Assembly (NCBI RefSeq): GCF_023630705.1
Contig: NZ_JALQEM010000014.1
Location: 1-64,000, forward strand
Source: Caballeronia sp. GAFFF1
Lineage (GTDB): Bacteria > Pseudomonadota > Gammaproteobacteria > Burkholderiales > Burkholderiaceae
Length of the DNA stretch: 64,000 nucleotides
Reading direction: 5' to 3'
Made by a program: the position numbers and the translations under genes. This document shows positions 25,051 through 33,858 of the stretch, one piece after another. Every line of letters starts with the position of its first letter. Positions within the stretch are counted from its first letter, which is position 1. A model generated the notes under the pieces. It was not told the DNA's origin. It saw nothing but the letters and a program-made list of their open reading frames with translations, and did not search any database.

Positions 25051-25506
25051 CTAGCCGGTGCGGTCGATCTTGCGCGCCAGAATGATCGACGTCGTCGTCC
25101 GCTCCACTCCTTCGAGCGCGCCGATCTCGTCCAGCATGTCGTTGAGACGGTCCGGCGAATCTGCGCGAAGCCACGCGACGTAATCGAATTCGCCGCTCAC
25201 CGCGCACAGCAGTTGGACTTCGGGCATGCGCGCGAGACGTTTCTGGACATCCCGGCCGTACTTCGGCGCGAGCTTGATGCCGACATACGCCTGAATGCTC
25301 GCGTCGAGCACGTCCTGCCCGAGTCGCACGCCGTAGCCCGCAATTACGTTGTTCTTCTCCAGCCGCGCGATGCGGGCAATGACCGTCGTGCGCGCGACGC
25401 CTAATTGCCGCGCGAGATTCGCCACGCTGTCACGGGCATTGGTCTGCAAGAGCGCGACCAGGTTGCGGTCGATGTCATCGAGTTGATCGAGGCGCGGTGG
25501 TCTCAT
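25051..25506 (-). CDS. Lrp/AsnC-family transcriptional regulator
   Basis: A 151-residue regulator of normal length for the family. The N-terminal helix-turn-helix covers about residues 9-60 (DIDRNLVALLQTNARDSVANLARQLGVARTTVIARIARLE). The C-terminal RAM ligand-binding domain has the pattern VQLLCAVSGEFDYVAWLRA and ends near ERTTTSIILARKIDRTG. It sits just upstream of the lysine-6-dehydrogenase-like gene, transcribed the same way, so it probably activates or represses that gene in response to lysine or a related amino acid. The ATG lacks a strong ribosome binding site. A half-copy of the palindromic repeat (25038-25050) touches its stop codon. Confidence 0.9.
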   Translation of the reverse strand: MRPPRLDQLDDIDRNLVALLQTNARDSVANLARQLGVARTTVIARIARLEKNNVIAGYGVRLGQDVLDASIQAYVGIKLAPKYGRDVQKRLARMPEVQLLCAVSGEFDYVAWLRADSPDRLNDMLDEIGALEGVERTTTSIILARKIDRTG

Positions 25507-25742
25507 GTCGTCATCCCCTTCGCTTGGCTTTGCATCGTTGTGTCTTGCATTCTTTATTCGATGCGCATTTTTCCAGAGACGTATCGAATGTAAGCAGTTG
25601 TGGCAATGCAGGCGGATTGTCGCTCATTCGTGATACTAATATCGGGCGATGGCGTCATTCTCGCGGTCTAGCCGGCCCCTGCTGTTGAACGGGGCCCGGG
25701 TCACGCGGCTCGCCACTTTTCCATTGATCGAAAGGCTTACGA

Positions 25743-26270
25743 ATGAAAAAAACACTCGTCGCACTGGCGGCATCCTGCGCCGTCACGGCGGTCTTCGCAC
25801 AATCGTCGGCGCCTGCGGCAAGCGCATCCACTCCTGCCGTCGCTGCCCAACCCGCGTCGGCGCCAGCAGGCTCCAAGCGCGAAGCGCGCGTCGAAGAACG
25901 CATCGCCCAATTGCATTCAAGTCTAAAGATTACGTCCGCGCAGGAAGCACAGTGGGCGCCGTTCGCCGACGCCATGCGTGAAAACGCCCGCACGATGGCG
26001 GATCTGTATCGCCAACGCATTGCGCAACGCGACACCATGTCCGCGCTCGACGACATGAAGCAGTATCAGCAAATCACGCAAGCCAATGCGGACGGCACGA
26101 AGCGTCTGGTCGACGCATTCGAACCGCTGTACGCGAGCCTCTCGCCCGAGCAGAAGAAGCTCGCCGACACGAGCTTCCGTCAGGACGGCGAACACCACGG
26201 TCGTCGTGAACATGGGCCGCGGCATCCGCGCGCGTCCGGTGCGGACGCTGCATCGACGACGAAGCCTTAA
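25743..26270 (+). CDS. Spy/CpxP-like periplasmic chaperone (LTxxQ family)
   Basis: A 175-residue precursor with a signal peptide (MKKTLVALAASCAVTAVFAQ). An Ala/Ser/Pro-rich linker follows, then a helical domain with two LTxxQ-like motifs: LKITSAQEAQW (about residues 61-71) and LSPEQKKLAD (about 134-143). The tail is rich in His and Arg. The family forms cradle-shaped, ATP-independent chaperones in the periplasm induced by envelope stress. AAGG precedes the ATG by about seven bases. A strong terminator follows at 26296-26326, so it is monocistronic. The client proteins are unknown. Confidence 0.85.
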   Translation: MKKTLVALAASCAVTAVFAQSSAPAASASTPAVAAQPASAPAGSKREARVEERIAQLHSSLKITSAQEAQWAPFADAMRENARTMADLYRQRIAQRDTMSALDDMKQYQQITQANADGTKRLVDAFEPLYASLSPEQKKLADTSFRQDGEHHGRREHGPRHPRASGADAASTTKP

Positions 26271-26295
26271 ATACCGGCGATTGTCGCGGAATGAG

Positions 26296-26326
26296 AGGCC
26301 CGCATCTCATCGATGCGGGCCTTTCT
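26296..26326 (+). terminator. Rho-independent terminator of the Spy-like gene
   Basis: Perfect arms AGGCCCGCAT (26296-26305) and ATGCGGGCCT (26313-26322) enclose a seven-base loop and run into TTTCT, 25 bases after the stop codon. Confidence 0.85.
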
Positions 26327-26328
26327 GT

Positions 26329-26373
26329 ATTTTGCATGCGGCATGCTGTGCGGCGCGATGGATGCAAAATGCC
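26329..26373. repeat. REP-like palindromic element, copy 3
   Basis: The left arm ATTTTGCATGC and right arm ATGCAAAATGCC pair over nine bases around a 24-base GC-rich loop. It follows the Spy-gene terminator directly and precedes the PGDYG-protein gene. Confidence 0.6.
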
Positions 26374-26428
26374 GCGATAGCCGTTAGCATCGCGGTCTTC
26401 ACCTCGTCTTCATGCCTTCATCTTTCTC

Positions 26429-26857
26429 ATGCTCGAACTTGCCCAACCCGACCTCTCGAATGATCCTGTCGCGCGCCGCGTCGTAAAGAATGAGGCCGTT
26501 ACCGTTGAATTCGCGGCTGCCGCCGGTGAACTACTGAGTCTTGAAGGACCGAACCGTTATGCGACGGGCGACGCCGTCGTGACGGGCGCATCGGGCGAAC
26601 GCTGGGTCGTGTCGCGCGAACGTTTCGACGCGAAGTACGCGCCCGAAGGCGGCATCGCGCATGGTGAGCCGGGCACGTATCGGAACCGGCCGAGCGTCGT
26701 GCTCGCGAAGCAGATGCAGGAGCCGTTCAGCATCGCGCGCTCCGCTGCGGGCGACGTGCTGACAGGCGAGCCCGGCGACTGGGTGATGCAGTATGCACCG
26801 GGCGATTATGGCGTGGTCAAGGCGGCGCGATTCGCGAAGGTGTATCGCGACGCTTGA
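26429..26857 (+). CDS. PGDYG-domain protein
   Basis: The 142-residue soluble protein has two related halves built around Gly-Asp turn motifs. The C-terminal half contains PGDWVMQYAPGDYGVVKAARFAKVY, which includes the PGDYG signature. The N-terminal half has RYATGDAVVTGASGERWVVSRERFDAKY. The domain is small and beta-rich, and family members have no assigned activity that I know of. The start follows a region with no strong ribosome binding site. It is flanked upstream by a palindromic element and downstream by a 277-base spacer with a short tandem repeat. Confidence 0.75.
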   Translation: MLELAQPDLSNDPVARRVVKNEAVTVEFAAAAGELLSLEGPNRYATGDAVVTGASGERWVVSRERFDAKYAPEGGIAHGEPGTYRNRPSVVLAKQMQEPFSIARSAAGDVLTGEPGDWVMQYAPGDYGVVKAARFAKVYRDA

Positions 26858-27056
26858 GCTTCTCGACTGAACGGGTTCTCAAGAGGCGTGAACGCCTCGG
26901 CATCTGCAAGTGCCCCTCTACTTCTGATAGCACCCAGGATGATCCCAAGTGCCGCTGAGCGCGTGCAACGCTTGCGCTTTCAACGCTGCAAGCGCCATAC
27001 GGTCAAAGCGTAGACGAGATCCATACGCGTCGACGGCATGAAGGTGCCTTAGCCGC

Positions 27057-27100
27057 TCGAACTGCTTCGACCTGCTTCGAACTGCTTCGAACGGTTTCAA
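27057..27100. repeat. Four-unit 10-bp tandem repeat
   Basis: Units ACTGCTTCGA, CCTGCTTCGA, ACTGCTTCGA and ACGGTTTCAA follow one another (starting about 27061) in the spacer between the convergent PGDYG and 121-residue protein genes. Similar short words precede it. Confidence 0.65.
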
Positions 27101-27134
27101 CGCTCTCGATCTTCACGCGCAGCCCTAAGCGCAC

Positions 27135-27500
27135 TCAAGCGAAGTCATCGCCCATTTCGATCTCAAGCTCGCGCGGCACGGCCTCCCCGTTCGCATAGCG
27201 TTCTTCCAGCGAGCCGAGCGTCGCCTCGACATAGGCCCGCAGCACCGCGTAACCGCGCGCCTGCGAGCGCGGCGGCAGCGCGCGGTATCGCGCAAGCGCG
27301 CCCTGATCGAAGCGCACGTCGATGGTGATGCGCCGCGCCGTCGAGCCGAAGCGCATCGCAATGTAGTGAATCATCAGCGAAGTGCGGCCGTTGTCGTCGA
27401 TGCGCTCGGCGAACTGCGTCTGCTCGGGGAAGAGATCGCTGATCACGTGCGCGAGCATGTCGATATCCGCGCTCGCGCAGTCGTATTGGTAATCGTCCAT
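27135..27500 (-). CDS. Conserved hypothetical protein (121 aa)
   Basis: A soluble, acidic 121-residue protein beginning MDDYQYDCASADIDML and containing RITIDVRFDQGALARYRALPPRSQARGYAVLRAYVEATLG. The middle block resembles a small Burkholderiales domain of unknown function, possibly DUF3022. That assignment is from memory and weak. It has no membrane or signal sequence. It lies 14 bases downstream of the YhfC-like protease gene in the same direction, so co-transcription is likely. Confidence 0.65.
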   Translation of the reverse strand: MDDYQYDCASADIDMLAHVISDLFPEQTQFAERIDDNGRTSLMIHYIAMRFGSTARRITIDVRFDQGALARYRALPPRSQARGYAVLRAYVEATLGSLEERYANGEAVPRELEIEMGDDFA

Positions 27501-27514
27501 TCGGTTTCGGTCGT

Positions 27515-28333
27515 TCAGAGTTGGCCCGCGGCGGGAGACGATGAATTATCGGCTTCGGCGGCGCGGCGATAGTAGCGCACGAGCGCGAGCGCGACGATCA
27601 CGCCCAGCACGAGATACACTGCATCCGCCGCGATGAGCGGAATCATGCGCGCCTGGAACAGTGCAGCCGGGAGCCCGACGAGCGCATGAGCGGCGATCAG
27701 CACGCCAAGAGCAGCACGCGAGCGCTCGCGCAGTAGTTGCCACATGAGCGCCGAGAAGCCAAGCTGGAAGACGAATGCACTCACGCGCTCGACCAGAAAG
27801 ATGCCCGCCGACACCGGCGACAAACTCATGAGGATCATGTGAATGCGCGCGAGGGCGTCGAGCGGCGCGCTTTCGAAATGCGCGTCGAGCGTGCCGTTAT
27901 TCGCAAGGATTGCATACACGATCCACTGCGCCTGCACCAGTGCGCCGACGATCCAGGCCTCCGCCCCGCCGTGACCGATGCCGTAGCCGAGCGCCGGGCC
28001 GTGTCGTTCCAGCGCGCCGGGCTCGCGCCGGATTAGCCACTTGATGCCGGCGAAGCGCCCCGCTTCCTCGCATACGCCTGCCGCGAGCGCGCCGTACACG
28101 ACGAATACGACAGGATTCGACAACCAGTGCGACGTTACCGCATTGCCGAGCACGAAGCCGTGCAGCGCGCGCTCGATGACCATCGCAAAGAGCGCGAAGA
28201 CCGCGATGCCGATAATCGGCTCGCGCGGCACCAGCCGAAAAGGCGTGCGCAGCTTTCGGTACAAGACGACGGGCATGGCCGCGACGACGAGCGTCACGAA
28301 TACGAGGCCCGCCAGCGTCGGGATGCTGACCAT
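27515..28333 (-). CDS. YhfC-family intramembrane glutamic protease
   Basis: A 272-residue membrane protein with about seven or eight helices. It carries YhfC-type catalytic motifs: GVCEEAGRFAG with the Glu-Glu-x-x-Arg arrangement of CPBP-like proteases (about residues 86-96) and GYGIGHGGAEA (about residues 115-125). These place it among membrane-embedded glutamic-type endopeptidases. AAGGA precedes the ATG. It starts only 10 bases after the ptxS stop, so it may be read through from the ketogluconate operon. The substrate is unknown. The closest known alternative is a prenyl-protein-protease fold without activity. Confidence 0.82.
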   Translation of the reverse strand: MVSIPTLAGLVFVTLVVAAMPVVLYRKLRTPFRLVPREPIIGIAVFALFAMVIERALHGFVLGNAVTSHWLSNPVVFVVYGALAAGVCEEAGRFAGIKWLIRREPGALERHGPALGYGIGHGGAEAWIVGALVQAQWIVYAILANNGTLDAHFESAPLDALARIHMILMSLSPVSAGIFLVERVSAFVFQLGFSALMWQLLRERSRAALGVLIAAHALVGLPAALFQARMIPLIAADAVYLVLGVIVALALVRYYRRAAEADNSSSPAAGQL

Positions 28334-28343
28334 TCAGGTTCCT

Positions 28344-29438
28344 TCAGAGTCCGTGAGTCGCCGGCTGTCGCGTGATGCCGGCCGGGCGTTGCGTCGAGGA
28401 TCGCACGACGAGTTCGCCCGGCAGAAGGCACTCGCGCGCCGGCATCAACGCACCGCCGAGCCGCTCGTGCAGAAACTCGACCGCGCGCCGGCCGATGTCG
28501 TAGGTCGGCTGACGAACCGCCGTCATGCCCGCGAGTTCCGCCCATTCAGAATCGTCGATGGCGAGCAGCGCGACGCTCGCCTGCCAGTCCGGGCCGTGCC
28601 GCTCCTTCAGGTGCACGGCGACGCGCAGCGCAACCGGCCCGTTCGCCGCGAAAAGCGCCACGCGCTTGCCGGCCGAGCGCGCCGCATCGACACGCCGGTC
28701 CATTTCGGCGAGCGCGGACGCGGCATCCGAGAGATCGAGCACGAGCGTGGAACCGCTTGCGCCGAGCGCCGCGACGGTCCCGCGAAACGCGGTTTCGCGC
28801 AAGCGTCGGGAACTCACGTGCGTCACCGGCTGCACGATGAAGAGCAACTCGTCGAAGCCTGCATCGACGAGATGACGCGTGGCGAGCGCGACGGCGGCAG
28901 GATTGTCGAGCCCGACCATATCCGTGACGATGCCTTCGACCGTGCGGTCCACGAGCACGACCGGAATGCCGCCTTGCGTGAAGCCCTGCAACAGCTCTTC
29001 CTTTACGCCGAGCGCGTTGACGATCACGCCTTCCACGCGATAGGTGGTGAGCAGTTGCAGATAACGCCGCTCCATGTCGACCTCGTTTGCGGCATGGCAG
29101 ATGAGCGGCATGTAGCCGAGCGCGTGGCAAGCGGCCTCGACGCCTTGCAGCACCTCGACCGAATAGGGATTGGTGAGGTCGGCGAGCAACATGCCGATCA
29201 GCCGGTTGCGCCCGCGTTTCAGGCCGCGCGCCATCTGGTTCGGCCGATAGTCGAGCTTCGCGATGGCCGCTTCGATGCGCTCGCGCAATTCGAGCGAGAG
29301 CACGCCCGTCTCGCCGTTCAAATACCGCGAAATGCTGGTCTTGCCGGTGCCGGCCTCGCGCGCGACATCGGTGATCGTCGCGCGTCGTGCGGCAAAAGTC
29401 AGCGGGCGAGAAGTCTGCTTGTTGGGATCGTCGGACAT
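28344..29438 (-). CDS. ptxS: LacI-family regulator of ketogluconate use (PtxS-like)
   Basis: The 364-residue repressor starts at MSDDPNKQTS (29438). The frame is open upstream but lacks a ribosome binding site there. The N-terminal helix-turn-helix and hinge read ITDVAREAGTGKTSISRYLNGE...YRPNQMARGLKRGR (about residues 22-80). A periplasmic-binding-protein-like effector domain follows, including IDDSEWAELAGMTAVRQPTYDIGRRAVEFL near the C terminus. It follows kguD as the last gene of the cluster, so it should respond to 2-ketogluconate and bind the palindrome at 33858-33871. The ptxS name rests on this context as well as the family. It lies last in the operon, whereas pseudomonads place it upstream. 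Confidence 0.82.
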   Translation of the reverse strand: MSDDPNKQTSRPLTFAARRATITDVAREAGTGKTSISRYLNGETGVLSLELRERIEAAIAKLDYRPNQMARGLKRGRNRLIGMLLADLTNPYSVEVLQGVEAACHALGYMPLICHAANEVDMERRYLQLLTTYRVEGVIVNALGVKEELLQGFTQGGIPVVLVDRTVEGIVTDMVGLDNPAAVALATRHLVDAGFDELLFIVQPVTHVSSRRLRETAFRGTVAALGASGSTLVLDLSDAASALAEMDRRVDAARSAGKRVALFAANGPVALRVAVHLKERHGPDWQASVALLAIDDSEWAELAGMTAVRQPTYDIGRRAVEFLHERLGGALMPARECLLPGELVVRSSTQRPAGITRQPATHGL

Positions 29439-29563
29439 GATGTGTCGTGAGGCCGGGCTCGCACTCTTCAAGCGCCGATGCGCGTTGCATGCAAAATGCA
29501 AGGCGGTGCAAGCGTGCCGCCCAAGCGCATGTTATCGCATGCGACGCGCCGATCCCACCGCTG

Positions 29564-30535
29564 TCAGCGCATGCGCACTTCGCGGTTGACGATGTTTTCG
29601 GTGAGCGTGCCGTCGAGCGCGCCGATCAGATTCTCGGCCGCATTGCGGTTCATTGCATGCCGCGTTTCGTGCGTGGCCGAGCCGATGTGCGGCAACGCAA
29701 CGACGTTCTTCATCGAGAGAAGCGGCGAATCGGCTGGCAACGGCTCCTGCTGGAACACATCGAGACCGGCGGCGCGAATCGTGCCGTTTTTCAGGGCTTC
29801 GATGAGCGCGGCTTCGTCGACGGTGGGCCCGCGTGAAGCGTTGATGAGGATCGCGCTCGCCTTCATCATCCTCAGTTTATCCGCACCGATGAGACCGCGC
29901 GTCTCGGGCGTCAGCGGCACTTGCAGACAGACGAAATCGGACTGCGCGAGCAGTTCGTCGAGCGGCACGCGCTTCGCGCCGTATTGCTGCTCGGCTTGCT
30001 CGTTGGGCTGCCTGTTCGTATAGAGCACGTTCATGCGAAAGCCGAGCGCCGCACGCCGCGCGACTGCCCCGCCGATGCGTCCGAGCCCGACGATACCGAG
30101 CGTCTTGCCCTGCACGTCGACGCCGAAGCATGCTTCGCCGATGCTTCCCTTCCAGTTGCCTTCCTTCACCCATTCGGCGAGTTCGACGACGCGGCGCGCG
30201 CTCGCAAGGATCAGCGCGAAGACCGTATCGGCGGTGGATTCGGTCAGCACGTCGGGCGTGTGCGTCAGGACGATGCCCCGACGCGTCAGGTCGTCGACGT
30301 CGAAGTTGTCGAAGCCTACCGATACGGTCGATAACGCCTTGAGGCGCGTGGCGCCTTCGAGCATGTCGGGCGTAATCTTCACGCTTGCGCCGATGGCGCC
30401 GTCGGCGTCCTTGAGCGCCGCTACAAACGCGGCGTGTTCCTTCGGATCGACGTTGACAACTTCCGCGTGCGTGCGAAGGTACGCTTCTACGTCGGGCGGT
30501 AGGGGCTTGTAGGCTACGATCTTTTTCTGGGTCAT
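29564..30535 (-). CDS. kguD: 2-keto-6-phosphogluconate reductase (D-2-hydroxyacid dehydrogenase)
   Basis: A 323-residue D-isomer-specific 2-hydroxyacid dehydrogenase. The NAD(P)-binding glycines are in GIVGLGRIGGAVARR (147-161). The catalytic residues fall at Arg235 (NASRG), Glu264 (FQQEP) and His283 (LPHIGSA). In the ketogluconate pathway it reduces 2-keto-6-phosphogluconate to 6-phosphogluconate, which then enters the Entner-Doudoroff route. The arginine after the second strand (TNRQP) favours NADPH. It is the fourth gene of kguE-K-T-D. The assignment uses the operon to choose among related glyoxylate or gluconate reductases. No strong ribosome binding site is seen, which hints at coupling to upstream transcription. 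Confidence 0.88.
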   Translation of the reverse strand: MTQKKIVAYKPLPPDVEAYLRTHAEVVNVDPKEHAAFVAALKDADGAIGASVKITPDMLEGATRLKALSTVSVGFDNFDVDDLTRRGIVLTHTPDVLTESTADTVFALILASARRVVELAEWVKEGNWKGSIGEACFGVDVQGKTLGIVGLGRIGGAVARRAALGFRMNVLYTNRQPNEQAEQQYGAKRVPLDELLAQSDFVCLQVPLTPETRGLIGADKLRMMKASAILINASRGPTVDEAALIEALKNGTIRAAGLDVFQQEPLPADSPLLSMKNVVALPHIGSATHETRHAMNRNAAENLIGALDGTLTENIVNREVRMR

Positions 30536-30671
30536 GGTCGGAATTCAGGTTTGCGCCCTGTGAGCGATGAGTTCTCTTTGCGGTTCTTGCCTTAGCTTAA
30601 CGTTTCAGTTCATCCGTTGTGCGATTGAAGGCCACCATACCGATGATGCAAGTTTCAAGAAACCGCATACA

Positions 30672-31955
30672 TCAAGACCGCAAAACCCCCGAAGCCGGAA
30701 CGGCCGCTTGAGGCTTGACAGCCAACGTGAACCAAACAGAAAGCAAGAGCGCAACGCTCATGAACACATACGAAGCCGCCGGCGACCCGGTCGCGCCGTT
30801 CAGATACCCGACCACGTAAGAACCCACGAAGGAGCCCAGCGCGCCCATGCTATTAATAAGCGCCATCGCTCCGCCTGCGACGTTCTTCGGCAGCAGCTCG
30901 GGCACGATCGCAAAGAAAGGTCCGTACGGCGCATACATGGCCGCACCGGCAATCACGAGCAAGGTGTACGAAGCCCAGAAGTTAGTTGTCCCAAGCAGAT
31001 ACGAACCCGCGAACGCCACCGCGCCGATCAGCAGGAAAGGCCACACGAACGCCTTGCGCGCCTGGAGCTTGTCGGATGCCCATGAGGCCAGCAGCATCGC
31101 AATGGTGGCCGCGAGATAAGGCACCGCCGAAAGCCACCCCGTCTCGACCATGCCGAGCGTCGAGCCACTCTTGAGGATTGACGGAAGCCACAGCACGAAG
31201 CCATAGACACCGATGCTCCAGCAGAAATACTGCGCGCACAACTTCATGACCGCGGGCGACTTGAAGGCTTCGCGATAGTTCTTCACCGGCTTGATCGCGG
31301 CCTGTTCCGCGCGCAGCGTCGCATCGAGATCGCGCTTCTCTTGATCGGAGAGCCAGCTCACCTGCGCGGGCTTGTCCTTGACGATGAACCACCAGATCAC
31401 CGCCCACACGATCGCCGGGAGACCTTCGGCGACGAACATGTGACGCCAGCCGAAAGAATTCACGAGATAACCGGATACGACCGACATCCACAGCACCGTC
31501 ACCGGATTGCCGAGAATGAGGAACGTATTTGCGCGCGATCGCTCGGACTTCGTGAACCAGTTGGCGATAAAGACCAGCATCGCAGGCATCACTGCCGCTT
31601 CGACGATGCCGAGCACGAAGCGAATCGCCATCAACGACGGAATGTTGCTGACCATGCCCGTCGCCGCCGCGCATCCGCCCCAGAGCACGAGGCTCCAGAA
31701 CACGAGCTTTTTGACACTGCGGCGTTCCGCGTAGATCGCGCCCGGAATCTGGAAGAAGAAATAGCCGAGGAAAAAGAGCGCGCCGATCAGCGACGACAGT
31801 CCCTTGCTGATCCCGAGGTCCTGATTGATGCCGGCGGCCGAAGCGAAGCCGTAGTTCGCGCGGTCGAGATACGCGAGGCTGTACGTGATGAAGACGATCG
31901 GCATGATCGCCCACCAGCGGCGCACGGCGAGCGTGGGTGTCGAGGATGTGTGCAT
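30672..31955 (-). CDS. kguT: 2-ketogluconate MFS transporter
   Basis: The 427-residue product has 12 predicted helices and the anion:cation symporter signature of the MFS. It includes LAYLDRANYGFA in helix 1, a helix 2-3 loop GAIYAERRSVKK, and the central hydrophilic loop (about residues 185-225, KDKPAQVSWLSDQEKRDL). This places it with sugar-acid transporters. Its position between kguK and kguD assigns 2-ketogluconate as the substrate, taken up with protons. GGAG precedes the ATG. The 74-base spacer after kguK shows no terminator. Confidence 0.87.
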   Translation of the reverse strand: MHTSSTPTLAVRRWWAIMPIVFITYSLAYLDRANYGFASAAGINQDLGISKGLSSLIGALFFLGYFFFQIPGAIYAERRSVKKLVFWSLVLWGGCAAATGMVSNIPSLMAIRFVLGIVEAAVMPAMLVFIANWFTKSERSRANTFLILGNPVTVLWMSVVSGYLVNSFGWRHMFVAEGLPAIVWAVIWWFIVKDKPAQVSWLSDQEKRDLDATLRAEQAAIKPVKNYREAFKSPAVMKLCAQYFCWSIGVYGFVLWLPSILKSGSTLGMVETGWLSAVPYLAATIAMLLASWASDKLQARKAFVWPFLLIGAVAFAGSYLLGTTNFWASYTLLVIAGAAMYAPYGPFFAIVPELLPKNVAGGAMALINSMGALGSFVGSYVVGYLNGATGSPAASYVFMSVALLLSVWFTLAVKPQAAVPASGVLRS

Positions 31956-32030
31956 GTTGTCTCCGAACGCTGAGTGTCGGGGTTTAGGGCGAGGTTGTAA
32001 TCGAGCTCGCCTCGATGTCGTCTCGCGATG

Positions 32031-33047
32031 TCAGACGATGATCGCGGCTTGGGCCGTCTTGTCGTTTTTGTCGTTCTTGTCGCTCTGGTCCTGCGCTTCG
32101 AGCGCATCGAGCGCCTCGCGCGTCGGCAGGCCTTCGCTGTCGCCGATCACCTGAATCGCCAATGCGCCGATGCGATTGCCGCGCGCAATTGCATCGCGCA
32201 CGCTGCGCCCTTCCAGCAGCGCGCTGACGACGCCGACTGCGAAGCCATCCCCAGCGCCGACGGTATCGACCACGTTCGCGACCGGCACGCCGGGAACGAC
32301 GCCGGAGTCGCCATCGGCGGTGCGAAAGTACGCGCCCTGCGCGCCGAGCTTGACCACCACGCCTTTCGCGCCGCGATCGAGATAGAACGCCGCGATGTCT
32401 TCCGGCGCGGCATAACCGGTAAGCACGAGGCCCTCGCTCACGCCGGGCAGAACCCAGTCGGCGAGCGCGGCGAGCGCGTTCAGCGACTCGGCCATCGCTT
32501 CCCGAGACGGCCACAACGTCGGGCGCAGGTTCGGATCGAACGAGATCGACTTGCCTGCGGCACGCATTTCGCGGGCCATATGGAACGCGAGTTCACGCGA
32601 GCTTGCCGAAATCGCCGGCGCAACGCCCGTGAGGTGCAGGTGCCGCGCGCCGAGCACGTAATCCGCGACATAGTCTTCCACCGAAAGATGGCTTGCCGCC
32701 GAGCCCTTGCGGAAATACTCGACCGCCGGATCGCTGCCGTCGTCGCATTTGCCCTTCAGCTGAAAACCTGTCGGATAGCGTTCGTCGATGCTCACGCAGC
32801 GCGCGTCGATGCCTTCCGCCGCGAGCACGTCAAGCACGTAGCGGCCGAACGAATCGCGGCCGACGCGGCTTATCCAGCCAACTTTGAAGCCGAGCCGCGA
32901 CAAGCCGATGGCGACATTCAGATCCGCCCCGGCGACACGCTTCGTGAAGTGGCCGACCGACGCGAGATCACCCGTTTGCTCGGCGACGAACATCGTCATC
33001 GCTTCGCCGTAGGTGACGACGTCCAGAGCTTCGTGCTCAACCTGCAT
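32031..33047 (-). CDS. kguK: 2-ketogluconate kinase (PfkB family)
   Basis: The 338-residue product starts at MQVEHEALDVVTYGEAM (33047). Upstream open frame overlaps kguE in another frame and is not used. PfkB signatures are present: GGDLNVAIGLSRLG-like binding near residues 38-52 and the catalytic DTVGAGDGFAVG (about residues 271-282), with the Asp base in GAGDG. It phosphorylates 2-ketogluconate at C6. The second step's reductase is kguD. A short repeated tail, QSDKNDKNDK, lies near the C terminus and is unusual for the family. Related 2-keto-3-deoxygluconate kinases are the alternative if the operon context is ignored. Confidence 0.88.
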   Translation of the reverse strand: MQVEHEALDVVTYGEAMTMFVAEQTGDLASVGHFTKRVAGADLNVAIGLSRLGFKVGWISRVGRDSFGRYVLDVLAAEGIDARCVSIDERYPTGFQLKGKCDDGSDPAVEYFRKGSAASHLSVEDYVADYVLGARHLHLTGVAPAISASSRELAFHMAREMRAAGKSISFDPNLRPTLWPSREAMAESLNALAALADWVLPGVSEGLVLTGYAAPEDIAAFYLDRGAKGVVVKLGAQGAYFRTADGDSGVVPGVPVANVVDTVGAGDGFAVGVVSALLEGRSVRDAIARGNRIGALAIQVIGDSEGLPTREALDALEAQDQSDKNDKNDKTAQAAIIV

Positions 33048-33081
33048 GTTCGATCCTTGTCTCTTGCGTACAGAATTCAAA

Positions 33082-33858
33082 TCAGAACGCCGCGATGCGC
33101 GCCACCTGAGTCGCTGCGTCGGCTTCGTCGCGGAAGGGAAATTCGATGCCGCGTGGCGCATCGGACGGCAAATGCGCGAGAAGCGCGGCGAACTGCGTGT
33201 CGTCGTGCGCGGGCGCCACAGCGAAGCGCCGCGCGCCCTCGCCTTGCGTCGCCTTGCAATGTATATAGCCGACGTGCCGCCCGAGCCGCTTGGCGGCATC
33301 CAGCGGATCGACATCGGCCCAGCGCCAGTTGCCGGTATCGAAAGTCATTGCAAGACCGCTGTCGGCCGGCAGCGCGGCGAACAGCATTTCGAATGCATTC
33401 GGCAAACCGCCCGCCCGCAATTGACCATTTTCGACCAACACCCGAGCCGGAGCGCCGTCGATGGCGCGTGTGAGCGCCTCCAGCGTCGCCGAATCCGTCG
33501 CCACGCCGCGCTCGTCGCCGCCTAGTTGCAGCTTGACGATGCGCGCACCCAATGCCCGCGCTTCACCGATTGCGAGCGCAAGCGCTTCGTGGTCTAGCGA
33601 GCCGTCGGCAGAAAATAGCGTGGCAGGCGTCGAATGCACTGCCCATAAACCAGCGGCCCGAATGCACTCGCCGAGGGTCGCGAGCGCGTCCAGGCTCGCG
33701 TCCTCGCACAGTTCGCGACGAACTTCGAAACCGTCCGCGCCCGAGAGTGACGCCTTCTCCGCCCACGCGGCATGACCGTCGCGGCGGATTGCATCGACGC
33801 CGAACGCGCTCGCGACGATCACGACTTCGGTTCTCGCGCTGCTGCTCGACTGTCTCAT
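33082..33858 (-). CDS. kguE: Sugar phosphate isomerase/epimerase family protein KguE
   Basis: The 258-residue TIM-barrel protein belongs to the xylose-isomerase-like AP-endonuclease-2 fold. Visible motifs are ALGARIVKLQLGG, RVLVENGQLRAGG and LAMTFDTGNWRWADVDPLDAA, with the acidic and histidine residues (VGYIHCKATQGE) expected to bind a divalent metal. It is the first gene of the kgu cluster. Its precise role in 2-ketogluconate catabolism is not well established. The start at 33858 (MRQSSSSART) has no ribosome binding site, because a 14-bp palindrome occupies the 13 bases immediately upstream. A later internal start is therefore possible. Confidence 0.78.
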   Translation of the reverse strand: MRQSSSSARTEVVIVASAFGVDAIRRDGHAAWAEKASLSGADGFEVRRELCEDASLDALATLGECIRAAGLWAVHSTPATLFSADGSLDHEALALAIGEARALGARIVKLQLGGDERGVATDSATLEALTRAIDGAPARVLVENGQLRAGGLPNAFEMLFAALPADSGLAMTFDTGNWRWADVDPLDAAKRLGRHVGYIHCKATQGEGARRFAVAPAHDDTQFAALLAHLPSDAPRGIEFPFRDEADAATQVARIAAF

